Below, piece by piece: positions 35,922 to 45,449 of a stretch of DNA of 64,000 nt. Position 1 is the stretch's first letter, and each line of letters begins with the position of its first letter. Both the position numbers and the translations under genes were made by a program. Origin of the DNA: Gnetum montanum (Eukaryota; Streptophyta; Gnetopsida; Gnetales; Gnetaceae); contig MNCI01007828.1 in NCBI GenBank assembly GCA_015680685.1, positions 1-64,000 on the forward strand, written 5' to 3'. The notes under the pieces are model-generated. The model worked only from the letters and a program-made list of their open reading frames with translations, did no database searches and was not told where the DNA came from.

Positions 35922-37106
35922 ATGGCCAACCACAACATCCTCTCAAAATTGTCTCTCAATGGACCATACGGAGATATAGAAAGATCAGTTCGCCCAGAAT
36001 CTTTGGATCTAAGTCCATCCACCTATACCGATTTGATAGCCTCCACTCAAGAAATGTCAGATTGGCCTAAAAATGTAGCCAAAACTCAAGACCTAGAAGC
36101 TAACAATATCACTGAAGATCCTCTGGTTGAGATCCCCATTATCACAGTTAATGACAAAGCCAAGACCTTGAAATTAAGTGCCTTACTAGATCCGCAACTC
36201 GTAGGTGACATCACTCAGGTCTTAAAAGACAACGTAAAAACATTCACATGGCCATTCCAAAAATGGGGTTTAGATTTAATTGGACCAATAACACCGTCAT
36301 CTTCAGCAGGCCATAGCTTCATAATCACTACAACTGAATATTTCACAAAATGGTTGGAAGCTATTCCTCTTAGGAAGACCATGTCAAAACACATTTGCAC
36401 CTTTATAATGGAAAATATTATAACCCCTTTTGGTGTTCCAATGACCATCATTACCAAAAATGGGCCACAATTCAGTAGCACAGATACCAAAAGTTTTTGT
36501 GAAAGTCTAGGCATTAAACATGCATTTTCATCACCTTACTACCCACAAAGTAATGGTCAAGCGTAGGCTACAAATAAAATTGTCATCATGATACTCAAAA
36601 AGATGTTGAATCAGAGCAAGAAATGATGGCATGAACAATTGGTCTATGCATTGTGGGCTTATAGAACGACACATTGAACATCCACAGGTAAAACTCCATA
36701 TAGTCTTGTATACAGATTTGAAGCTATTTTACCTTTAGAATTATAGGTTCCCTCATTGTGGATATCTCTCTCCAGTCTCCTTGATGAAAGTCAAAACAAT
36801 GAATTGTGCATTGCTGACCTTGACATAGTAGAGGAGGAACGTATACGAACTCTTGAACAAATTGAATGGTACCAGAAATAGTAGACATAAAGGCACAAGC
36901 ATGATCTCCACAAACGCCCGATTAAAGAAGGAGATCTAGTCCTTAAGGCCACCCGAGAACATCCAATTAAATTCTCAGCCAACTAGGAAGGGCCTTATTT
37001 AGTCACCAAGGCATACAATAATGGAGCATTCAAACTTGCTGACATGGATGGAAACGAGTTTGCCAATCCTACAAACCACTTGTACTTGAAGAGGTACTAC
37101 GCCTGA
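35922..37106 (+). pseudogene. pol: pol remnant of element E: linker fused to integrase
   Basis: This is a single forward frame 3 from ATG 35922 to TGA 37104, with about eight in-frame stops late in the gene. It begins with the linker (LEANNITEDPLVEIPIITV) and reaches KTFTWP at about 36250. It then jumps directly to FQKWGLDLIGPI, the integrase core. The reverse transcriptase and both RNase H domains (about 2.3 kb in A) are missing without loss of frame. In the integrase the second catalytic position is Lys (TKNGPQFSS) instead of Asp, so it would be inactive. The core end (YYPQSNGQA) is followed by TAG and a C-terminal domain ending NHLYLKRYYA. Confidence 0.88.
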
Positions 37107-37127
37107 CAAACTTGAGGTACGTCACAA

Positions 37128-37312
37128 TCCTAGATCATGACTTAAAACTGATACCACAAAGTAGTCTTGGATCATGACTTAAAACTGATACCACAGAATA
37201 GTCTTGGATCATGACTTAAAACTGATACCACAGAATAGTCTTGGATCATGACTTAAAACTGATACCACAGAATAGTCTTGGATCATGACTTAAAACTGAT
37301 ACCACAGAGACA
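37128..37312 (+). repeat. Five tandem copies of a 37-bp repeat
   Basis: Units start at 37128, 37165, 37202, 37239 and 37276. Each contains GGATCATGACTTAAAACTGA and then TACCACA. Units 2-4 look identical, the first is slightly different, and the fifth runs into GAGACATG. It is a fresh local amplification of the 'ATGACxTTAAACTxG' motif that appears in degenerate form elsewhere. Confidence 0.92.
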
Positions 37313-38676
37313 TGTCTAGTATGACACTAAACTGCTACGTTTGTCTGCCATGACATGAAACTAGCATCTAGAGTCCACTAAGACTATAAATTAGTTTGCC
37401 TCTTCACAATCTACTATGACTATAAACTAGCAATGCACCATTTGCCACGACGCTAAATTGGTGTCGTCCAATGGGTTATGACGTGAAACTAATCCACAAC
37501 AGTCCACTAAGACTATAAAATGGTGACATCATCGATGACCAGGAAAAACTTAAAAAGATCTATTGTTGCAGTTGGTTGTTCCTGTTCCACAAAGACTTGT
37601 TGCGTGATTCATCCCATGGGGCCTAATGAAATTGATGTTGTTCATGATTCTATTTGCTTTGAAAGTTACACGTGGTAACTCCATATCCTTGTTTAAAGTG
37701 TTTAGCTAACTGTTTCATTTGTGGTTTTCTTGTCTTCTTGGAGTTGTGTCTATAGGATGACACTTCTAAGCGTGCATAGATGCACTTCATCATGACGACA
37801 AGGTATCATGTTTTTCCTGACGCACACGACTGGGTTAATCAATCCGTTCATAAGTACATTCCTGACACCTGATGCATCCCCTATTTCCCAATCATGCTCC
37901 CCTTAGCCTATTCAATTACACCCCCCTGATACATTCTATTCACCTCAAAACTCTTGATACACTATTGCATATTGTAGCTCTCTAAGAAGTTGCGACGCAA
38001 AACACAATACATAGTACATGATGTGAAATGCAAATGCTCAAATATGAGCACAACACAAAAAATAAGCTCTTTCAAAAAGACCAAAAAAAAGATAAAAAAG
38101 AAAGCAAAAAACAAAAAAGAAAAAAAAAACAAAAAACAAGAAAAAGGTCAAAGAGCAAAATGCACGGAAAAGGTCTTCAAGACCCCGTTGACATCATAAA
38201 CAAAAGACTATTGGCCATTCTCATACAAGCCCCAGGTGAGAATGCAATTGTCTTGAAAAATAGTTACACTTGTGTCTCAAAGAGACCATGTTGCACATCA
38301 TTGCATGGCTTTGGCTGTTTACAACAGGCCCTGCAAATACTCTATAAGAGTCCCGTTTCTCCAAAGAACGCACCACCTATGTCTTGGTTTTGAGTCTAAT
38401 GAAAATCTGGTTGTTGACAAGGACCAATGATATGACCTGTACACAAAAGAGCATTCCTCTCCCACAAATCCCAGCAGCAATCATAGCCCTTAACCTCCCA
38501 ACTTCCCAGGTTACAATCCCTTGCATCTTGAACCACATTTCCTCAATCCCATGTACTTTTGAAAATAGTGCGATAATATCCAGCCAAGGGCTGATGGTTA
38601 ATGTTTGGTACTTATTTGTTCATGGTGTTTGCGCTTCTTTGTCGACGCCTCTTGGGTGAATTCCTCTAGATGTCAA
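37313..38676 (+). other. 3' non-coding region of element E
   Basis: The first part (to about 37530) continues the degenerate CACTAAGACTATAAA array. From 38060 to 38160 there is a strongly A-rich, lysine-codon-like stretch that I regard as low complexity. The region 38160-38660 has no recognised gene; it ends in the conserved GTCGACGCCTCTTGGGTGAA and CCTCTAGATGTCAACAAAG leading to the polypurine tract. Confidence 0.6.
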
Positions 38677-38690
38677 CAAAGAGGGGCCAA
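38677..38690 (+). other. Polypurine tract of element E
   Basis: AAAGAGGGGCCAA stands directly before TGAAACACCACTAATTTC at 38691. It is the same sequence, inverted, as at 48781-48796 in C. Confidence 0.82.
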
Positions 38691-39130
38691 TGAAACACCA
38701 CTAATTTCAGCATGGAACTTTGAATGGAAAATAACTCAAGCCCTTTCAAGCACTCAGAAGAGAATTCTTGACCCACAACATCAAGCTTAGATTATACAAA
38801 TGCAGGGGCCGTCAGACATAGGTAAAGGAGAGACTAGTACAAGCTCAGGATCGGGTCAGAATACAGTTTGTAAGCTTGCTTGTGTAGCAGCACTTGAGGT
38901 GAAGGAAGAAATAGCATATGCAAATTCATGAAGTTGTATGGAGTCCAATCATCATGATTGGCATTACTGCCGCAACCGTGCCTGATCCTCTGCTGCACTG
39001 CACCCTCAACCATGTCAACAAAACCCTCATCGTGTTTCTCTTTGTCTATCATGCAAGCTTATTCCATCATCACCACCTAGGCCATCGTTACCATCGTCAA
39101 CGTTCAAAAAAATCCATTGTAATTTTAGTT

Positions 39131-39520
39131 ACCCATATTGCGGCTGTGAAAGCTACAAAATAGGCTGACGCTTTACTTTCCTATGATCCCAATGTTAGAC
39201 TACCTCTGTAGCCCTCCCACGAGGTCGCACGCCAAGTAATTCTAAACATCTGGGATGAAGAAGATATCACTAAGGTTAGTGATGAAGAAGTGATCTTTCT
39301 CACAGACATTACATGAAGTCCTTCCATGGCAACGTGGACAGTGTACGGGTGAAAACGATTGACACAACGGAGCAAGGGATGCCTTTAGTTGTAAACAACA
39401 AATTGGTTCTCAAGGATGAGCAAAAGCTCCAGAAGATGCTGAGATTCATGTGCGCATGTGGGGCAATTCCTGCACTGCCAGACGAAGCTACTATTCTACA
39501 ATTATTTGGTGTCATCATCT
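39131..39520 (+). pseudogene. Captured fructokinase fragment in the E 3' LTR
   Basis: Frame 2 from 39131 reads THIAAVKATK, a TAG, ADALLSYDPNVRLPL, a TAG where plant fructokinases have the Trp of LPLWPS, and then WDEEDITKVSDEEVIFLT. Frame 1 from 39313 reads FHGNVDSVRVKTIDTTEQGM and ends CACGAIPALPDEATILQL. These two blocks match the middle and the C-terminal part of plant fructokinase (pfkB carbohydrate kinase); the segment between them, including the GAGD catalytic loop, is deleted or altered. The absence of introns between blocks could mean capture from mRNA, but the exon limits cannot be checked here. An earlier match (KTLIVFLFV at about 39015) is uncertain. Confidence 0.82.
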
Positions 39521-40300
39521 CCAACGTCGCTGTCTCCTGCACTGCCCACCACATTGGTTTTTTCTGCCCACCATGTCACTATTTCCACTGTCGCGTTGTT
39601 GTTCCTTCGCTACTGCGTTGCTATTCTTGTGCCTGCCGCATCGCCACTCCTCCTATGCTTGCCACGTTACTGTCTCCTGTGCTACTCGCCACATTGTTGT
39701 CTCCTGCGTTGCTCACCATGGCCACACATTTTCAATCATTGGCATTGTCCAAGCTTGAACTCCAGCGCCAGGCCAACTATTCAGTATCCATACTACCCAT
39801 GCTATACCACTTCCACCTCCATGGCCCTTTCATCTTCCATGCTTCCTCTGTTGGCCTTAACAGCAGTGCTAATGCTTGTCAGAATTCTAAGTGAGCTTAG
39901 ATATGGCAACAGGAACGTCTACAATGATGAAAAGCTGCGACAACTACGTTAAAAAAAAGGAGCTATTCATAGACAAGGCTGATGGTTCATAATTTGCATC
40001 CATTATTGAAGCGTCCTTTGCCAATGTGCCACTGTTTTTGTGCCCCTGCTACATGTCTCGCTACCTACCACCATCACCGTCGCTGCAGGCACCACCAGCA
40101 ACGTCCACCCCTGATGCATTCCTGATTTAACCCTCGGCGATTCTCTCATTTTTTCTATTTAATCAAAGTTCAGGAATTAGTACGATGCCTATGAAACATG
40201 AAAGCCCATGCAAAATCAGGCTAAATATTCACAAAAAGAATATATAATATTTTCCAAGGGAGCCGTCGCTGGAGCTAATCTTTCCAAATTTTCTAAAGTT
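39521..40300 (+). other. Unassigned segment of the E LTR with a long open frame
   Basis: An open frame continues from the fructokinase piece to 39894 with Leu- and Cys-rich low-complexity protein (tandem TTGTCTCCTxTGCTxCTCGCC units). The 5' LTR copy is broken. Beyond it, 39900-40040 could encode NVYNDEKLRQLR and ELFIDKADGS, which I do not recognise. It could be further captured sequence or chance. Confidence 0.35.
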
Positions 40301-40422
40301 TTATCACTCAAGGGCTTGTTTTTCTAATTTATTTGTATTTTTATGAGCTCGAATGACCCACAAGTTGTAAAATACATTGAACCTAGTCAAAGCAAACCCT
40401 AGCCAAAACCCTAGCCCAACCC

Positions 40423-40430
40423 TATAAATA
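40423..40430 (+). promoter_or_regulatory. LTR TATA box, element E 3' LTR
   Basis: TATAAATA lies in CCAACCCTATAAATACCCC, as in the 5' LTR. It points toward element B pol 180 bp downstream, so any remaining activity would read into the RT remnant. Confidence 0.72.
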
Positions 40431-40603
40431 CCCCATTAATTCAAACAAACTGGGAAGGAGGCAAGAGAAGCAAAGAAAAAGTAGCAAGAGAGGAGGACAA
40501 GAAGAAGAAGAAGATTGGAAGAGGCAAAGATTAGAGAGAATGGTAATTCTGAAGGAGGACAGAATTTGCAATTCTTGGGTGCTTGGCACATCTGATTGTT
40601 GGC

Positions 40604-43600
40604 AAAGTATTCTTGTGGTCTTATAATGACATGTCGGGATTAGATCTAAGGCTTATATAGCACAACATTGTCTTAGATCCGCATATCAAAGTAGTTTAGA
40701 AAAAGGCTCGCAAGGTTAAACCAGAGATTGCACTAGTCATACGTGATGAAATCACCAAGCTGTATCAGGCTAGTTTCATCCGAGTAGTTGATTACTCAAA
40801 GTGGGTGTCAAACATCATTTTCGTTTCTAAGAAAATGAGAGGAATATGAATTTGTATAGACTTCATGGATCTGAGCAAAGCAACGATCAAAGATGACTTC
40901 CCACTACCGAGTATCGATAAACTCATTGACACTACAACTGGCCACACTCTATTATCCTTCATGGACAGTTTCTCTGACTACAATCAAATTTGCATCAACC
41001 TAGAGCATCAGTTAGCAACAACTTTCATGACCCCATGGGGTACCTTCTATTACACCATGATGCCCTTTGGGCTTAAAAATGCCGAAGCAACCTACCAGAG
41101 GGCCATGACATATATCTTTAGTGACTGCATCCTAGAAACATTAAATGACTACATGGATGACATAGCAATCGAATCAAAAGAGGCCACCGATCATCCCAAC
41201 AATCTAGGTGTAGTCCTCAAACGCTACCAAATGCATGATTTATGCCTCAACCCAAAAAAGTGTGTCTTCAAGGTGAGAACCAGACACATGTTAGGGTTTG
41301 TAGTATCGAAGGCTAGAATACGAGTGGACCCTGACAAACTTAAGACCATCGCTAATCTAGCACCCCCTACCAACCTTAAGGAATTGCATGGGTTGCAAGG
41401 TAGAGTGCAATTCATCAGAAGGTTTATAGAAAAGTTGACTAATAAGTTACACCCCATGCAACACTTACTAAAGAAAGGGGTTAACTTCGAATGGACAACA
41501 CAATTTCAACAAGCCTTCAATGATCTAAAGAAAGAGCTTTTACACCTCCCGACTTTTTACCCACCGTAGAGGGATAAGCCTTTCTATATCTACNGAGTCA
41601 TGCATTAATAGCATATGAGGTGAAATACAATGAGGTGGAGAGAAATTGCCTCTCCTTGGTATTTGCATTAAAAAAGTGGAGGCATTACCTATTTCGTAGC
41701 AAAGTCAACATCATTTGCAAAAGCAATGTAGTTCAGGCTATCATGAACAATTTATATGAAAGCAATAGGATAACCTAGTGGAAAGCCATAATAGTGAAAT
41801 TCTATTTGCAATATATGAGCCAATTTTCAATGAAAGGTCAAGCTATAGCTACGCAACTCATAACCTCACTCGTCGACGATCGGGCAATCATAGAACCTGA
41901 ATTCCCTGACGAGCATGTTAGCACCATCAACGCTATTCCATCTCATCTCGAAGCTACTTTACACTTCAATGGTGCCTCAACTACATGTGGTGGTAGCACA
42001 GTGGCTATCATTACGTTCCCCTATGGGGACATTTGGCCTTTTTCTTATCGGTTCATGTTCCTTTGTACGAACAACGTGGCAGAGTATGACAGACTCCTCA
42101 AGGGCTTCTTAGCAGCCCAAGCACTGAAAATTCAACATCTAGCAATTCGAGGTGATTCAAAACTCATTGTGAGTCAAATCATTGAGGTCTATGCCTACAA
42201 AGATACTCATATGCAGCCCTATTACGACCTGGAAAAAAGTTTTCTTAAATAGTTTGCAACAATGAACGTTCAACACGTGCCATGCAACGAGAGCACCATA
42301 GTAGACACCTTGGTGACCCTAGCATTAAATGTGCCACCACACCTTTTTTCAATTTTACCTACTTTGATTACCGAGTGTACAAAGCCTATCACTGAAGTGG
42401 TATACATAGCCTCTGTAAGTGCTGCAGATACCCAGGAGTGGTATGCCAACATTAAAGCCTACCTGCAACATGGCGAGCTCCCATGCAGATTAACATATAC
42501 TCAGAGGGATGCAATCCACAAGCATGCTCAACAACACATGCTCATGGGAGACAATGCCTTGTGCAAACGCTCCATTGACGGGATATTGTTAGCATGCGTA
42601 AACAAGAAGTAAGCACAAAAGGTCATTAATGAGGTACATGAGGGACTGTGTGGTCGACACATAGCACCTAGGGCCATGGCGGAAAAAATTAGACACCTAG
42701 GGTAATATTTTTCTCACATGGATCACAATTTCTTGGCCAAAGTTAAGACATGTGATACGTGTCAAAAATACGCAAATCTCATACATGTTTCACCTACAAA
42801 ATTGCACTTGATGCAGATCACGCGGTCATTCCAATGATGGGCACTAGACATTATAGGACCTATCATGCCTAAGTATTTCGTAGGGCATAACTTCATCATC
42901 ACCACCATCGAGTACTTTATAAAGTGGGTTGAATCTATTCCCCTTAGGAAGACTACATCTCAATAGGTTTGCCACTTTATATTAGATAACATTGTAACAA
43001 GGTTTGGGCTTCCCATGACAATTGTGATCGACAATGGGCCATAATTTAGTAATGTAAAAACCAAAACCTTTTGCAGCAACCTTGGAATTAGGCAATCGTT
43101 CTTCTCACCATACTATCCACAGGCAAATGAATAGGTAGAAACTACGAACAAAGCCATCATCAACTTGCTCAAGAAAATGCTTAACAATAGCAAGAGACGA
43201 TGGCACGAGAAAATCCTCTATGTCCTATGGGCTTACAGGATGACATGCAGGACTACAATAGGTAAGACTCCTTATACTCTTGTTTACGGGTCTAAAGTGA
43301 TGTTACCTCTTGAGCTACAAGTACCATCACTTTGAATGATCCTGTCAAACGTAGTGAAAAAAGCCCAGAACAATGAGTTGAGGATCACCGACCTCGACTC
43401 CATAGAGGAGGAGCGCGCACAAACACTTGGTCACATAGAGCAATATCAAAATAGGCAATGGTAGAAGCATCATGCAAACCCACATCAACGGTGAGTAAAA
43501 AATGGAGACCTTGTTCTCAAGGCTGTCCGTGAGCATGTGAACAAATTCTCAGCAAACTGGGAAGGTTCATTCATAGTCACAAAATCCTACAGGAACGAGG

Positions 43601-43680
43601 CCTTCAAGCTAGTAGACATGGATGGCAATGAGTTCGCAAATCCCATGAATCATTCATATCTCAAGACATACTACATTTGA
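40604..43680 (+). pseudogene. pol: pol of element B: RT, RNase H, archaeal-type RNase H, integrase
   Basis: It begins inside the linker just after the truncated E LTR. The RT core 40865-41569 is open for 234 residues, with MMPFGLKNAEATYQRAMTYI and catalytic YMDD at about 41149. At 41594 a single N marks a join where about 85 bp of RNase H present in A is absent. The second RNase H is open from 41794 to 42252 (FNGAS, EYDRLL, RGDSKLIV), where the first catalytic Asp of FDGAS is Asn. The integrase follows with CDTCQKY (about 42752), the core from about 42840 and IDNGP (about 43027) with the Asp kept. The C-terminal domain ends NHSYLKTYYI at TGA 43678. It has the best preserved RT in the window, but stops in integrase make it inactive. 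Confidence 0.88.
41594..41594. other. Single N at a probable join
   Basis: The sequence runs ATATCTACNGAGTCATGCA, while A has about 85 more bases between the matching ends (about 10010-10092). The N is probably a closed gap of wrong size, or it marks a deletion. Confidence 0.8.
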
Positions 43681-43694
43681 TGCATGAGCAAGGT

Positions 43695-44110
43695 AAGCAA
43701 TCATCTTCTATGACGTAAAACTAGCAAAGCTCGTCTGCTATGATCTAAAATTGGCAAATCTCATCTTCTACGATGTAAAACTGGCAAAGGTAGTCTATTA
43801 TGACTATAAACTGGCATAGATGGTCCACTATGACTATAAACTAGCACAAACCATCCACCATGACAAAAAAATCTAGCAAAGCATGTCCACCATGATGTTA
43901 AACTAGCACAGACGATCTGCCACAACTTTAAAGTAGCCCATCCACCATCTGCTACTATGATAAACTAGTGCAACGGTCTACTCACACCTTAAACTAGCAC
44001 CCCACAGTCTGCTAAGATCTTAAACTAATGCACCATGGTATGCTGAGACCTTAAAGCAGCACATTAGATGGTCTACCAAGACCTTAAACTGGGTTCTTGG
44101 CACGTCCTCA
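43695..44110 (+). repeat. Degenerate 'CTATGACTATAAACTAGCA' array after B pol
   Basis: About a dozen units of 25-35 bp, such as GTCTGCTATGATCTAAAATT and GTCCACTATGACTATAAACT, follow the pol stop. Equivalent arrays follow pol in A (12180-12480), E (37128-37530) and C (inverted, 49840-50165). Confidence 0.75.
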
Positions 44111-45436
44111 GCATGCATTTATGACTCATCAAGCAAGCGAACATGCACAGTGCCAACGCAAGGTAGGGCATTGTAGTTCCATAATGTAGTTCACGATGCC
44201 AGGAAAACACTCTCTGGAATATGTGTAATGCCATTACCCCTAGCATCTTGCTGATCCTCCAGAGATGTCTTATGACATCTTGCTAACCTTTCAATGCTAC
44301 CGCTACCATGGCCCTTTGCCCTTGCAATAGCTTTCGTGGTCGGTGCTTGTTGTTGGAGTCCCAGCACTATTGTGGCCTAGCCACAAAGTTGCTATCATCC
44401 AGCCCCTGCCAGCACCCAAGCCCAAAAGACATTTAGTTATTAGGCATCTCACATTACAGTTGAACTACATAATGTTTGCCTTGGGTAGGAACTCTTGAAC
44501 ACTCACATCACAACAATTCGTAGCCACCTCAGTGCCAACTCCTCCATGCTGATGTTTCCAAAACCACTATTGGCCTTCCTGGTTTGGATGTCTCATGGCT
44601 CAGCAACAATCTTTAGTATTCCAGTAGCATCCAAAGCAAGTAGGACCTTTGCCTTCATCTCACTTGATGGTTCTTTCTCCTAGTTTTCTCTCTATTATGT
44701 TTGCAGGACACATGCCGGAGGGGTGTCAATTAGGGATGCATTTCACCAGGATAGCAGGATGCTACATCATTCCAAGGTGGCCATCCTAACTAGCTTGGCT
44801 ACTTTGGAGTTCATATCCTGTTCTCCCCCTTAAAATCCTCTACTTGGTTCCTTACACTCATAATTATCCTTCTCATACTTCTTTTACAAATTTTCCCGAC
44901 GCCTGTAAAGCCCTTCCATATGCTCAACCACAAATTCCATGACATGCGTAATGCAACTCGTCACATGGGAAGCATCTATAAGTAGGTTAAAGCCCCACAT
45001 GAATGTAACGCAACTCATCCTAGGAAAGAAATAAGGTTGTTGCAAATGAAAATGAAAAAATAGCAAAAGAAAAGCGTAGAAGAGCAAAAGCTCATGAAAA
45101 AAAAAGAACATGCCTAAAACAAATGGCACATCAGCTATTTTGCAATGACCATCTCTAACCATTCTGATGAGAGGTTAGAAACCTGCAATAGAAAGATGCT
45201 CATGCATATCGACTCCCTCACAAGCACTCCGACAAGGGACCACATTACTACTTCTTTCCCTTCCCAAAATTTCCTTTCAGCTCCAACCTTTCCCCCCTTC
45301 CCTACATGGTTATCCTAGCACTCTCAAGGGTAGCTAAGTGACATCTCGACAATTACAGAGGAGCAATGTTAGCATCATGCCTTTCGTGGTGTTTCGTATT
45401 CTTTATCGTCATCTCTCGTATTCTTTTCGTATTGAC
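44111..45436 (+). other. 3' non-coding region of element B
   Basis: It matches in patches the same region of A and C (for example CTGATCCTCCAGAGATG near 44255 and GACATGCGTAATGCAACTCG near 44940). No gene is supported. It ends with GTCATCTCTCGTATTCTTTT before the polypurine tract. Confidence 0.6.
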
Positions 45437-45449
45437 TAAGAGGGACCAA
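45437..45449 (+). other. Polypurine tract of element B
   Basis: TAAGAGGGACCAA directly precedes TGAAACACCATAAAATTTC at 45450. It is slightly degraded compared with AAAGAGGGGCCAA in C and E. Confidence 0.75.

Larger units (their letters stand above)
29069..40603 (+). mobile_element. Element E: compact Tat-type element nested in B, RT region deleted
   Basis: It has LTRs at 29069-31511 and 38691-40603, the latter cut off before its end. Inside are gag and protease (31699-35247), a 0.65-kb spacer with repeats but no antisense gene, a pol remnant in which the linker joins directly to integrase (35922-37106), 37-bp tandem repeats, and a polypurine tract. The two LTRs look more alike than those of B (roughly 93% by eye over the first 300 bp), so E is younger than B. 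Its LTR is about 2.4 kb and contains a fructokinase-derived segment. E may rely on other elements for reverse transcriptase. Confidence 0.88.
38691..40603 (+). mobile_element. 3' LTR of element E, truncated
   Basis: It matches 29069-31053 closely up to CACATCTGATTGTTGGC and then breaks off. The next bases (40604 on) are pol of element B. About 460 bp of LTR end, including the terminal CA, are lost. TATAAATA is at 40423-40430. It carries the better preserved fructokinase fragment. Confidence 0.9.

Noticed and set aside
38028-38393. 121-codon lysine-rich frame
   Set aside because: It follows an A-rich low-complexity tract in the 3' non-coding region of E and has no counterpart in A, B or C.
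39313-39894. Intact 193-residue gene in the E 3' LTR
   Set aside because: Only the first 65-70 residues match fructokinase, the catalytic loop is lost, and the 5' LTR copy is broken; it is treated as a captured fragment.
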